A DNA stretch of 64,000 nt from Viridibacillus sp050279675. GTDB taxonomy: Bacteria; Bacillota; Bacilli; Bacillales_A; Planococcaceae. The position numbers and the translations under genes are program-made. Positions 34,973 to 43,295 of the stretch are shown piece by piece. Location: assembly GCF_050279675.1 (NCBI RefSeq), contig NZ_JBNNUK010000003.1, positions 186,001 to 250,000 on the forward strand, given 5' to 3'. Under the pieces are notes generated by a model that saw only the letters and a program-made list of their open reading frames with translations, made no database searches and had not been told where the DNA came from. Each line of letters begins with the position of its first letter. Position 1 is the first letter of the stretch.

Positions 34973-35153
34973 TCCAGCTTCAGGCGCTAGACTCTCGAGG
35001 CACTTCCACTTTCTCGGACAAAAGCTGAAATGATGCTTTGTTTCGAAAGTTCCTGTGCTTGTCGAAGGCCCACAGGATGTGGGTCACGTAACCGTTGCGG
35101 CAGGACGCCGCGTACTTAGGTTACGATCCTTGATTGAGCGCCTTCAGCATTTA
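34973..35153. repeat. Structured intergenic repeat, copy 2
   Basis: 181 bp, differing from copy 1 by two single-base deletions and a few substitutions. Its last three bases are the tyrS stop codon. The two copies are separated by nine bases, a tandem duplication with a 192-bp period. Confidence 0.9.
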
Positions 35154-36416
35154 AGAGAACTGTACCATGTGGTATTTCTTTTTGCCTCTTCTTACGATTG
35201 CGAATGCATCTTCTAGGCGGTCTTTAGCGTCTACAGTGTATGCTAAATCTGTAATTTTTTCGCCGTTGATTGAGATAGCTCCGTTTGTTACGTCTTCACG
35301 GGCTTGACGTTTTGAAGATGAAATTTTAGCTTCGACGATTAGATCGACAATGTTTTGATCTTCTTTTGCGATTTCAACAGAAGGTACGCCACTAAATGCT
35401 ACTTTCATTTCTTCTACTGAAAGTGCTTTTAAGTCACCTGAGAATAATGCCTCTGTAATACGAATTGCTTGTTCTAAACCTTCTGCACCATGAATTAATT
35501 TTGTCATTTCAGCAGCTAATGCTTTTTGTGCTTTACGTAGATGTGGCTCAGTTTCTACAGCTGTTTCTAATGCTTCGATTTCTTCACGAGATAGGAATGT
35601 GAAGATTTTCAAGTATTTCACGACATCAGAGTCAGCTGCATTGATCCAGAATTGGTAGAACTCGTATGGCGATGTTTTTTCAGCATCTAACCAAACTGCT
35701 CCGCCTGCTGTTTTGCCGAATTTTGTACCATCCGCTTTTGTTACAAGTGGAATTGTGATACCAAATGCTTTTGTTTCTTCTTCATGTGTTTTACGAATCA
35801 CTTCTAAGCCAGTTGTAATATTTCCCCACTGGTCAGAACCACCTACTTGAATACGGCAGTTGAAGTTGTCGTATAAGTGGTTAAAGTCAATTCCTTGAAT
35901 AATTGTGTAAGCAAATTCAGTAAATGAAAGACCAGTATCTAGGCGAGATGAAATTGTATCTTTACCAAGCATGTAGTTTACATTGATTAATTTACCGTAG
36001 TCACGTAGGAATTCAATCGTATTCATTGAGCCAATCCAGTCGCGGTTGTTTGCAAGTTTTGCACCGTTATCTGAATTGAAATCGAAAATACGCTCTAATT
36101 GTTTTTTTATTCCTTGTACGTTTTTCTCAACTTGTTCAACTGTTTGTAATTGGCGCTCTTCAGAACGACCTGATGGATCACCAATCATACCAGTAGCGCC
36201 ACCGACTAATAGAATTGGTTGGTGACCTGCCATTTGGAATCTTCTTAAAGTAAGTAGTGGTACGATATGTCCGATATGCATGCTATCTGCAGTTGGGTCA
36301 ACACCACAATACAAAGAAACAGATTCTTCATTTAATAATTTTTCCATACCTTCAGCATCTGTTTGTTGGTACAGTAGGCCACGCCACTGTAAATCTTCCA
36401 ATAATAGATTTGTCAT
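35151..36416 (-). CDS. tyrS: Tyrosyl-tRNA synthetase
   Basis: Class I aminoacyl-tRNA synthetase charging tRNA-Tyr. The HIGH motif (MHIGHIVPLL near residue 47), the tyrosine-binding GGSDQWGN and the KMSKS-equivalent KFGKT are present, followed by the C-terminal S4-like domain (about 355-421). The length of 421 residues fits B. subtilis TyrS. It is preceded by a T-box leader, so expression responds to uncharged tRNA-Tyr. The stop codon is shared with the adjacent repeat. Confidence 0.98.
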   Translation of the reverse strand: MTNLLLEDLQWRGLLYQQTDAEGMEKLLNEESVSLYCGVDPTADSMHIGHIVPLLTLRRFQMAGHQPILLVGGATGMIGDPSGRSEERQLQTVEQVEKNVQGIKKQLERIFDFNSDNGAKLANNRDWIGSMNTIEFLRDYGKLINVNYMLGKDTISSRLDTGLSFTEFAYTIIQGIDFNHLYDNFNCRIQVGGSDQWGNITTGLEVIRKTHEEETKAFGITIPLVTKADGTKFGKTAGGAVWLDAEKTSPYEFYQFWINAADSDVVKYLKIFTFLSREEIEALETAVETEPHLRKAQKALAAEMTKLIHGAEGLEQAIRITEALFSGDLKALSVEEMKVAFSGVPSVEIAKEDQNIVDLIVEAKISSSKRQAREDVTNGAISINGEKITDLAYTVDAKDRLEDAFAIVRRGKKKYHMVQFS

Positions 36417-36439
36417 AATCCTTACCTCCTAATATAAAT

Positions 36440-36690
36440 AAAAAAAGTCCCTGCATATAAATATGCAGGGACGTTAATCACAATTTAACGCGGTACCACC
36501 CAGCTTGAAGAAAAAATGATTCTTCCGGCTCATACGTCTTAACGCGACGCTTACGTTCTCGCTCCAAATGTGTAATTCGTGTCCATATTATGACTAGCTT
36601 TCACCTACCGCTAGCTCTCTATACAGGGAATATGTTCACTACTGCGCACTTTTCAACGCTCGAAAAACTATTAATGACTATTGTACTTCA
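36440..36690 (-). promoter_or_regulatory. Tyrosine T-box riboswitch leader
   Basis: The invariant T-box GGGTGGTACCGCG lies at 36489-36501 on the minus strand. It is followed by the terminator GTCCCTGCATAT/ATATGCAGGGAC (36447-36472) and a T run. A UAC tyrosine specifier candidate is at 36572-36574, in a context AATTACACAT. Binding of uncharged tRNA-Tyr would favour the antiterminator. Confidence 0.93.
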
Positions 36691-36710
36691 TTTAAATTCA
36701 TTGTCAATAA
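36683..36710 (-). promoter_or_regulatory. tyrS promoter
   Basis: On the minus strand TTGACA is followed after 16 bases by TACAAT; transcription would start just before the T-box stem I. Confidence 0.75.
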
Positions 36711-36734
36711 ATATTATTAGTCATAAATCAATTA

Positions 36735-36743
36735 TGGTATAAT
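36735..36743 (+). promoter_or_regulatory. Extended -10 promoter of the PBP gene
   Basis: TGGTATAAT matches the extended -10 form; no good -35 is seen, which such promoters tolerate. Confidence 0.6.
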
Positions 36744-36769
36744 TAACGAGATTTTAGGAGGTCGATTTA

Positions 36770-39448
36770 GTGATAGAAAAATTTAAAAAATGGGTTGAAA
36801 AAATAGACAATCGTATTCAAGAAATGACTTCTATGAAATGGATGAAAACACTACGCATAACATCAAGCGTAATCTGGAATTTATGTTTATTATTTATCAC
36901 ATTAGCAGTTATCGGTTTAGTATTTGTAGGGTCTATTGGCGCTGGATATTTTGCTTCCCTCGTAAAAGATGAGCCTCTGCGAGCAAAAGCAGAAATGCGT
37001 AGCGACATTTTAACTTATGATGAAACGAGTGATCTCTACTTCGCAGGTGGAAAATATTTAGGTAAAATGCGTTCAGACTTAGAACGACGTGAAACTACGC
37101 TAGATAAGGTCTCGCCTAACGTAATTAATGCCGTACTAGCTACAGAAGATGAATACTTCTATGAACATAACGGTATTGTGCCCAAAGCAGTTTTCCGTGG
37201 ATTGTTACAAGATGTAACGAACTCTTCGACTCAAACAGGTGGCTCCACATTAACGCAGCAATTAATTAAAAACCAAATTTTAACGAATGAAGTTTCTTAC
37301 GAACGTAAAGCGAAGGAATTATTACTCGCAATGCGACTTGAAAAATTCATGGACAAAGACGAAATTTTAGAAGCCTATTTAAATATTATTCCTTATGGTA
37401 GAAATGCATCTGGTCGTAATATTGCTGGAATCGAAACAGCAGCTGAAGGTATTTTCAATAAAAAAGCAAGTGAACTTAATCTTGCACAAGCTGCCTATAT
37501 CGCAGGTATTCCACAATCGCCTTATGCCTATACACCCTTTACACAGCAAGGAAAGCTGAAAGATAAAGATTCATTAGCACTTGGTATTAACCGTATGAAA
37601 ACTGTTTTATATCGTATGCATGAAACAGGCTATATTACGGACAAGCAGTATGAAAAAGCACTGAAATACAATATTAAAAAAGATTTCCGTAAGCCGGAAC
37701 TTCGCCCCGAAGAAAAATATCCATATGTAACATATGAAATTGAAAGCCGTGCGAAAGATATAATGGCTACTATTTTAGCTGAAAAAGATGGATTAGATCC
37801 AAAACGATTAAAAAATGAAAAGAAATTAAAAGAAAAATATACAATCTTAGCGGATCGTGAATTGCGATCAAAAGGTTACAAGATATACTCTACAATCGAT
37901 AAGAAAATGTATGACAATATGCAAAATGTAAAAGATAACTTTCCCTATTACGGAGCTACATTTAAAAAGACTGTTACAGATTCAGAGACTGGAAAAAGTA
38001 AACAAGTTGATGTACCTGTACAAGTTGGTAGTATCGTCATGGAAAACAAAACAGGTAAAATTTTAAGCTTTATCGGTGGCCGTGACTTTAAATTGATAGA
38101 GTTAAACCACGCGACACAAGCAAAACGTTCAAATGGTTCTACTATGAAACCACTGTTAGTTTATGCACCTGCGATTGAATATGGCTTGATCGGTGCAGGT
38201 AGTCCTGTAGTCGATGTGAAATTCAATATTAATGGATGGTCTCCATCAAACTATATTGAAAGTGATAACCGAGGTATTATTTCGGCACGTGAAGCTTTAA
38301 AAGACTCTCAAAACTTACCAGCAATCCGACTGTACAGCCAAATTATGAACCGTAGACCTGCTGATTTATTAGTGAAAAATGGATTCTCAAATTTGGATGC
38401 AGATGATTACACGAACTACGCAGCTTCTATTGGAGCGCTAAAATACGGTGTAACTGTGGAGGAAAATACTAATGCATTTGCTACATTTGCAAATGGGGGT
38501 AAATTCGTAGATGGTTATATGATTTCTAAAATTGTTGACTCTGATGGCAAAACAGTATATAAACACAAATCTAAAGCGAAACAAGTATATAGTCCTCAAA
38601 CTTCATATATAATTACGGATATGATGCGTGATGTATTGAAACAAGGAACTGGTACAACAGCAAATGCTGGCCTGAAATTTAGTGCAGACTTCGCAGCTAA
38701 AACAGGTACATCTCAAGATTATAAAGATGTTTGGTTGGTTGGATACAATCCAGACATTTCACTAGGTGTATGGATGGGTTATGATACACCACAAACACTT
38801 TATCAATACAATGAGACTTACTTGCAACCAAGTACTCGTATAAATCTGTTATGGGCAAAACTGATGAACTCTGTTTATGATTCTAATCCAAAATTAGCTA
38901 CAGCATCTGGCAAACGCTTCACTGCTCCTGCAGGTGTAGTAAGTCAAACATTCTGTGGTTTGTCTGGACGTGCATTATCATCAGAGTGTTCAAAAGCAGG
39001 CTTCTCTCGTACTGATTTATTTAACTCTCAAGTGATGCTACCTACTAGTCCAGATGATAGTTTCAACTCAAATGGCAGCTTAAACCCTAACTTTATCTCT
39101 CGTATGTTAGGTACCTTGGGTGGAGATCCTGCAAGTATTCTATCATCAAAAGAGAAAGAAAGATTAGATGCTGCAAACAAACCTGATGATGAGAAAGACA
39201 AGGATAAGAATAAAGATAAACAGCAAAATAACAATTCTTCAAATACAAACGTAAATACTGACAAAGATAAGAACCAGAAACCTAATACAGATAATAATAA
39301 GCCAACAACAGACAAAGACAATACAACAGAGCAAGATAAAGACAAAGATCCAAGTACCGATAAAGATAAAGATAAAGACAAAGATAAAGACAAAGATAAA
39401 GATAAAGACCCAAGTACCGATAAAGATAAAGATACTAGTACTGAGTAA
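36770..39448 (+). CDS. Class A penicillin-binding protein (1A family) with Asp/Lys-rich tail
   Basis: A bifunctional peptidoglycan synthase of 892 residues. After a cytoplasmic N-terminus and one membrane helix (about 33-60) comes the glycosyltransferase domain with ATEDEYFYEHNG and GGSTLTQQL. The transpeptidase domain follows, with SxxK as STMK, SxN as SQN and KTG as KTGTSQD. The last ~100 residues are low-complexity, dominated by Asp-Lys repeats broken by PSTDKD. The start is GTG with AGGAGGT seven bases upstream. Residues before the tail fit PBP1a/PBP4-type enzymes; the exact paralogue is not assigned. Confidence 0.94.
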   Translation: MIEKFKKWVEKIDNRIQEMTSMKWMKTLRITSSVIWNLCLLFITLAVIGLVFVGSIGAGYFASLVKDEPLRAKAEMRSDILTYDETSDLYFAGGKYLGKMRSDLERRETTLDKVSPNVINAVLATEDEYFYEHNGIVPKAVFRGLLQDVTNSSTQTGGSTLTQQLIKNQILTNEVSYERKAKELLLAMRLEKFMDKDEILEAYLNIIPYGRNASGRNIAGIETAAEGIFNKKASELNLAQAAYIAGIPQSPYAYTPFTQQGKLKDKDSLALGINRMKTVLYRMHETGYITDKQYEKALKYNIKKDFRKPELRPEEKYPYVTYEIESRAKDIMATILAEKDGLDPKRLKNEKKLKEKYTILADRELRSKGYKIYSTIDKKMYDNMQNVKDNFPYYGATFKKTVTDSETGKSKQVDVPVQVGSIVMENKTGKILSFIGGRDFKLIELNHATQAKRSNGSTMKPLLVYAPAIEYGLIGAGSPVVDVKFNINGWSPSNYIESDNRGIISAREALKDSQNLPAIRLYSQIMNRRPADLLVKNGFSNLDADDYTNYAASIGALKYGVTVEENTNAFATFANGGKFVDGYMISKIVDSDGKTVYKHKSKAKQVYSPQTSYIITDMMRDVLKQGTGTTANAGLKFSADFAAKTGTSQDYKDVWLVGYNPDISLGVWMGYDTPQTLYQYNETYLQPSTRINLLWAKLMNSVYDSNPKLATASGKRFTAPAGVVSQTFCGLSGRALSSECSKAGFSRTDLFNSQVMLPTSPDDSFNSNGSLNPNFISRMLGTLGGDPASILSSKEKERLDAANKPDDEKDKDKNKDKQQNNNSSNTNVNTDKDKNQKPNTDNNKPTTDKDNTTEQDKDKDPSTDKDKDKDKDKDKDKDKDPSTDKDKDTSTE
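39325..39440 (+). repeat. GATAAAGACAAA-type microsatellite encoding the PBP Asp/Lys tail
   Basis: Six-base units GATAAA/GACAAA (Asp-Lys) recur, with two copies of a CCAAGTACCGATAAAGA segment. The array is in frame and could change length by slippage without frameshifting when whole units are gained or lost. Confidence 0.85.
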
Positions 39449-39466
39449 CAACAGTTAATCCTTCTC

Positions 39467-39501
39467 AAAGAGCATTCTACAAATGTGTAGAATGCTCTTT
39501 T
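39467..39501 (+). terminator. Terminator of the PBP gene
   Basis: AAAGAGCATTCTACA (39467-39481) pairs with TGTAGAATGCTCTTT (39486-39500). Confidence 0.92.
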
Positions 39502-39606
39502 CTTATACCATTTAATTACATCTAAACCTCATTAATTACACCTTTTTTCAGCCCACAAACTTTCGACACTAGACATATAATTTTCTCATTTATGTGATTA
39601 TTCTCT

Positions 39607-39635
39607 TTTTCATTCATGTATAATTGAAATACAAT
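39607..39635 (+). promoter_or_regulatory. Candidate acuABC promoter
   Basis: TTTTCA (39607-39612), 17 bases, TACAAT (39630-39635). No convincing CcpA cre box was recognised nearby. Confidence 0.5.
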
Positions 39636-39657
39636 ATCTTAGTAAGGTGGTGAAATA

Positions 39658-40290
39658 ATGGAATTTGTTAAAACTTATTACGGTGTTAATATGGAAACTA
39701 AATCAGGTCAAATTGTAGTTGAAGGTCCTATCCCACCTGAGCAATTAGAAAAACTAAAATTCCATGAGGATTTAACAGCTTTTCGAGTTGCTAAACAACA
39801 ATTTAAAGCGTTAATAGGAATAGCCAAATTACCTGAAGGACGTATTATTATTGCACGTAATGAGGATACCATCGTCGGTTATGCAACCTTTTTATACCCT
39901 GATCCATTAGAACGTTGGTCAGAAGGAAAAATGGAAAATTTAATCGAGCTTGGAGCAATCGAAGTCATACCAGAATTTCGTGGAGCAGGTGTAGGTAAAC
40001 AAATACTTCGCGTATCTATGATGGATGATGCGATGGAGGACTATATAGTTATTACAACCGAATATTATTGGCACTGGGATTTAAAAAGAACCGGACTAAA
40101 TGTTTGGGAATATCGTAAAATCATGGAGAAAATGATGAACGCGGGAGGTCTGGAGAATTTCGCTACAGATGAACCTGAAATCTCTTCACACCCTGCGAAT
40201 TGCCTAATGGCACGTATTGGTAGTAGAGTTGATAGTGAATCAATTCAAAGGTTTGATCAGCTACGATTTAAAAGCCGTTTCATGTACTAA
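39658..40290 (+). CDS. acuA: AcuA, GNAT lysine acetyltransferase
   Basis: In B. subtilis AcuA acetylates and inactivates acetyl-CoA synthetase AcsA. The GNAT acetyl-CoA-binding motif RGAGVGK lies near residue 106, and the 210-residue length is typical. AAGGTGGTGA precedes the ATG. It is the first gene of acuABC. Unlike in B. subtilis, acsA is not divergently encoded next to it; the upstream neighbour is the PBP gene. Confidence 0.94.
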   Translation: MEFVKTYYGVNMETKSGQIVVEGPIPPEQLEKLKFHEDLTAFRVAKQQFKALIGIAKLPEGRIIIARNEDTIVGYATFLYPDPLERWSEGKMENLIELGAIEVIPEFRGAGVGKQILRVSMMDDAMEDYIVITTEYYWHWDLKRTGLNVWEYRKIMEKMMNAGGLENFATDEPEISSHPANCLMARIGSRVDSESIQRFDQLRFKSRFMY

Positions 40291-40316
40291 ACAACTAAGC
40301 AAAGGGGATTTTGTCT

Positions 40317-40964
40317 ATGATTGTTGAAGAAATCATGAATACAACTGTGTTCTCCTTAAAGCCATCCAACACTATTAAGGAGGCTGTTCAGCTACTAAAA
40401 AAAGAACAGATTCGTCATTTACCTATTACAAATGCAGCTAATGAAGTTATTGGCCTAGTGACAGAAAGGGATATAAAAAACGCGCTTCCGTCTTCCCTGC
40501 TCAAAATACCAGATGAAGGTATCTATGACCAACCATTAGAAAATATTATGACAAAGAATATAATTGTTGGCCATCCTCTTGATTTCGTCGAAGAGATCGC
40601 CATAATTTTTTATGAACATCGTATTGGTTGTTTACCTATCATCAGTGGTGGTAAATTAGTAGGCATTGTAACAGGAACAGATTTACTTTATAACTATATT
40701 GAGTTGACTGGAGCAAATAAACCAAGCTCACATATAGAAATTCGTGTACCAGATATCGTAGGCATATTATTTGAAGTAACAAAAATATTCCATAAGCACC
40801 ACGCGAGTGTATTGAGTGTCTTAGTATATCCTGATAAAGAGTTTGATGAGATGAAAATACTATCTATACGAGTAAAAATCATGAATCCTCTTTCCATCAT
40901 TGAGGATTTACGAAAAGAAGGGTTTGATGTGCTATGGCCAAATATGCCGGGCATGAAACTGTAG
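40317..40964 (+). CDS. acuB: AcuB, CBS-ACT protein
   Basis: A 215-residue protein with two CBS motifs (about 5-55 and 75-130, with GLVTERDI and GIVTGTDLL) and a C-terminal ACT-like domain (about 140-210). CBS pairs bind adenosine ligands; AcuB may relay energy state to the AcuA/AcuC acetylation switch, but its role is unproven. The ATG at 40317 has AAGGGGA eight bases upstream; an in-frame TTG two codons earlier is less favoured. It overlaps acuC. Confidence 0.92.
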   Translation: MIVEEIMNTTVFSLKPSNTIKEAVQLLKKEQIRHLPITNAANEVIGLVTERDIKNALPSSLLKIPDEGIYDQPLENIMTKNIIVGHPLDFVEEIAIIFYEHRIGCLPIISGGKLVGIVTGTDLLYNYIELTGANKPSSHIEIRVPDIVGILFEVTKIFHKHHASVLSVLVYPDKEFDEMKILSIRVKIMNPLSIIEDLRKEGFDVLWPNMPGMKL

Positions 40965-42121
40965 AAAAGAACGCCGTATTCATCTACTCAGATAACCAAC
41001 TTGGATATAAATTTTCAGACACTCATCCTTTTAATCAAAAAAGACTAACTTTAACAGTTGATTTACTAAATGCGCTTGGTGCCTTAAATAAAGCAGATAT
41101 TGTTGAACCACGTATCGCAACAGATGAAGAAATTCTTCTTGGTCACGATCCAAAGTATATGGATATAGTAAAAAAAGCAGGTCGCGGTGAAATAACAAAT
41201 GAACAAGGTGAGCAGTATGGCATCGGCACAGAGGATACTCCCATCTTTCCATTTATGCATGAAGCGAGTGCTCATATCGTTGGTGGCACCCTTACCGCAT
41301 GTGATTATGTGATGCAAGGAAAGGCTAAGCATGCTGCTAATTTAGGTGGTGGACTTCATCATGGCTTTAAAAGTCGTGCTTCGGGATTTTGTATCTATAA
41401 TGACAGTACTGTAGCCATCAAGTATATGCAACAAAAATACAATGCTAGAGTACTCTATATTGATACAGACGCACATCATGGTGACGGTGTTCAATGGAGC
41501 TTCTACGATGATCCAGATGTGTGTACTATTTCTATTCACGAAACAGGTCGTTATCTTTTCCCTGGCACTGGGAACGTAACAGAAAGAGGAACAGGTGAGG
41601 GTCATGGTACTTCTTTTAATTTACCAATTGATGCTTTCACAGAAGATGATTCATTTTTGGACATCTATGAAACAGCCTTTAGAGAAATAGTCGCGCATTT
41701 CAAACCAGATGTGATTTTGACACAAAATGGTGCAGATGCGCATTATTTTGACCCCTTAACTCATCTGTATGGTTCGATGAAGATGTATAAAGAAATTCCA
41801 CGGATTGCTCATGAGCTAGCACATGAATACTGTGATGGCCGCTGGGTTGCTGTCGGTGGAGGCGGCTATGATATTTGGCGAGTAGTCCCAAGGGCATGGT
41901 CACTTATTTGGACAGAAATGACTGATCAAAAAGCTCCTGATGGTCCGCTCCCGTCTGCTTGGTTAGAAAAGTGGCAGCCCGAATCTCCAGTCACCCTAAT
42001 CCCTACTTGGATGGATCCAATTAATATGTATAATGAAGTTCCAAGAAAAGTAGAAATAACAGAAAAAAATCATCAAATTTTAGAAAAAGCATTGTATATG
42101 ATTCGTTCTATCCAAAGCTAA
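40934..42121 (+). CDS. acuC: AcuC, class I-type protein deacetylase
   Basis: A zinc-dependent deacetylase of the histone deacetylase superfamily that removes acetyl groups added by AcuA. The active-site His pair lies in GGGLHHGF, and the metal-binding DTDAHHGDGVQ and the GGGGYD tail motif are visible. At 395 residues it is close to B. subtilis AcuC. It begins 31 bp inside acuB in another frame, preceded by GAAGGG at a long distance, so translational coupling is likely. Confidence 0.95.
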   Translation: MAKYAGHETVEKNAVFIYSDNQLGYKFSDTHPFNQKRLTLTVDLLNALGALNKADIVEPRIATDEEILLGHDPKYMDIVKKAGRGEITNEQGEQYGIGTEDTPIFPFMHEASAHIVGGTLTACDYVMQGKAKHAANLGGGLHHGFKSRASGFCIYNDSTVAIKYMQQKYNARVLYIDTDAHHGDGVQWSFYDDPDVCTISIHETGRYLFPGTGNVTERGTGEGHGTSFNLPIDAFTEDDSFLDIYETAFREIVAHFKPDVILTQNGADAHYFDPLTHLYGSMKMYKEIPRIAHELAHEYCDGRWVAVGGGGYDIWRVVPRAWSLIWTEMTDQKAPDGPLPSAWLEKWQPESPVTLIPTWMDPINMYNEVPRKVEITEKNHQILEKALYMIRSIQS

Positions 42122-42130
42122 ACATACATA

Positions 42131-42182
42131 AAAAGGATCGCTCCAATCGTCTTTCACACGGTGCTAGAGCAATCCTTTTTTA
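42131..42182. terminator. Bidirectional terminator between acuC and ccpA
   Basis: AAAAGGAT-C-GCTC pairs with GAGC-A-ATCCTTTT around a long loop; A and T runs flank both sides. Confidence 0.8.
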
Positions 42183-42191
42183 TTGAACAAT

Positions 42192-43190
42192 TTATTTTAC
42201 TGAATCTCGTTCTTCAATACGGTGTGGAAGTATAACAATTCCATCTTCCACTGATTCTTTGTTCATAAATTTAGTTAATAGGCGCATTGAAACCGCACCT
42301 ATATCATACAGCGGTAACACAACACTTGTTAATTGAGGACGTACCATTCGTGCTAGCTTAGAGTTTTCAAAACTAATTACTTCAATATCGTCCGGTACTT
42401 TCTTACCTGCATCTTGTGCACCATGGATAATTCCGATGGCTAGCTCGTCACTACCAGCAAAGAAGGCTGTTGGTGCATTTTCAATCTTGCTTAGCTCTGA
42501 CCAATCTTCGATACCACTATCATAAGAGTCTTCATTAGCAATAACAAGATTGTTATCCAATTCAATTCCAGCTTCTTCTAGTGCTCTCTTGTAGCCAGTA
42601 AATTTATATTCTCGGTTAATCGTAGAAGTGAATGGTCCTGACACAAAAGCAATTCGTTTATGGCCATTATCTATTAGTCGGCTAACTGCTTCATAAGCCG
42701 CTTGTAAATAATCGATATTTACAGATGGTATTGTTTTTGTTTGGTCAATTGAACCTGCCAAAACGATTGGTACTGGGGAATTCCTCATTTTATCTAATAG
42801 TTCTTCTGTGACTTGCTCGCTCATCAAAACAATTCCATCAACTTGCTTTCCATACATATTATCTAATAACTGTATTTCCTTCTCTTCTCGTTGATCGGAA
42901 TTGGATAGAATAATATTATAGCGATACATTGTCGCGATATCTTCAATACCTCTCGCAAGTTCAGCATAGAAAATATTGGATATATCCGGAATGATAACGC
43001 CTACTGTCGTTGTTTTTTTACTTGCTAAGCCACGAGCAACCGCATTTGGTCTATATTCTAAACGTTCAATTACATCAAGAACTTTTTTTCTAGTTGACGG
43101 CTTAACGTTTGGGTTGCCGTTGACGACACGTGAAACTGTCGCCATAGAAACATTTGCTTCACGTGCAACATCATAAATTGTAACGGTCAC
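42192..43190 (-). CDS. ccpA: Catabolite control protein A
   Basis: LacI/GalR-family master regulator of carbon catabolite control, binding cre sites with HPr-Ser46-P. The N-terminal helix-turn-helix reads IYDVAREANVSMATVSRVV, followed by the hinge and the periplasmic-binding-like core. The GTG at 43190 gives 332 residues, with AGGAGGT six bases upstream; the longer frame lacks a ribosome site. In B. subtilis motPS follow ccpA, but here a terminator and the convergent acuC follow directly. Confidence 0.96.
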   Translation of the reverse strand: MTVTIYDVAREANVSMATVSRVVNGNPNVKPSTRKKVLDVIERLEYRPNAVARGLASKKTTTVGVIIPDISNIFYAELARGIEDIATMYRYNIILSNSDQREEKEIQLLDNMYGKQVDGIVLMSEQVTEELLDKMRNSPVPIVLAGSIDQTKTIPSVNIDYLQAAYEAVSRLIDNGHKRIAFVSGPFTSTINREYKFTGYKRALEEAGIELDNNLVIANEDSYDSGIEDWSELSKIENAPTAFFAGSDELAIGIIHGAQDAGKKVPDDIEVISFENSKLARMVRPQLTSVVLPLYDIGAVSMRLLTKFMNKESVEDGIVILPHRIEERDSVK

Positions 43191-43259
43191 TTGATGACCT
43201 CCTTTTCTTTTCTTCTTTTTATGATACGACAATTACCAAAGATTTTTCAACAAAAGAAA

Positions 43260-43290
43260 GGTGACGATTCTAGTAATTCGAATCGTCACC
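43260..43290 (-). terminator. Terminator of aroA
   Basis: GGTGACGATTC (43260-43270) and GAATCGTCACC (43280-43290) are perfect complements; TTTCTTTTG follows on the minus strand. Confidence 0.85.
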
Positions 43291-43295
43291 CCCTA

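Noticed and set aside
34781..35153. Insertion sequence or transposon
   Set aside because: No transposase ORF and no clear target-site duplication; the copies are small structured repeats.
39028..39468. Minus-strand Ser/Leu- and Phe/Ile-rich ORFs
   Set aside because: Antisense of the Asp/Lys tail of the PBP gene.
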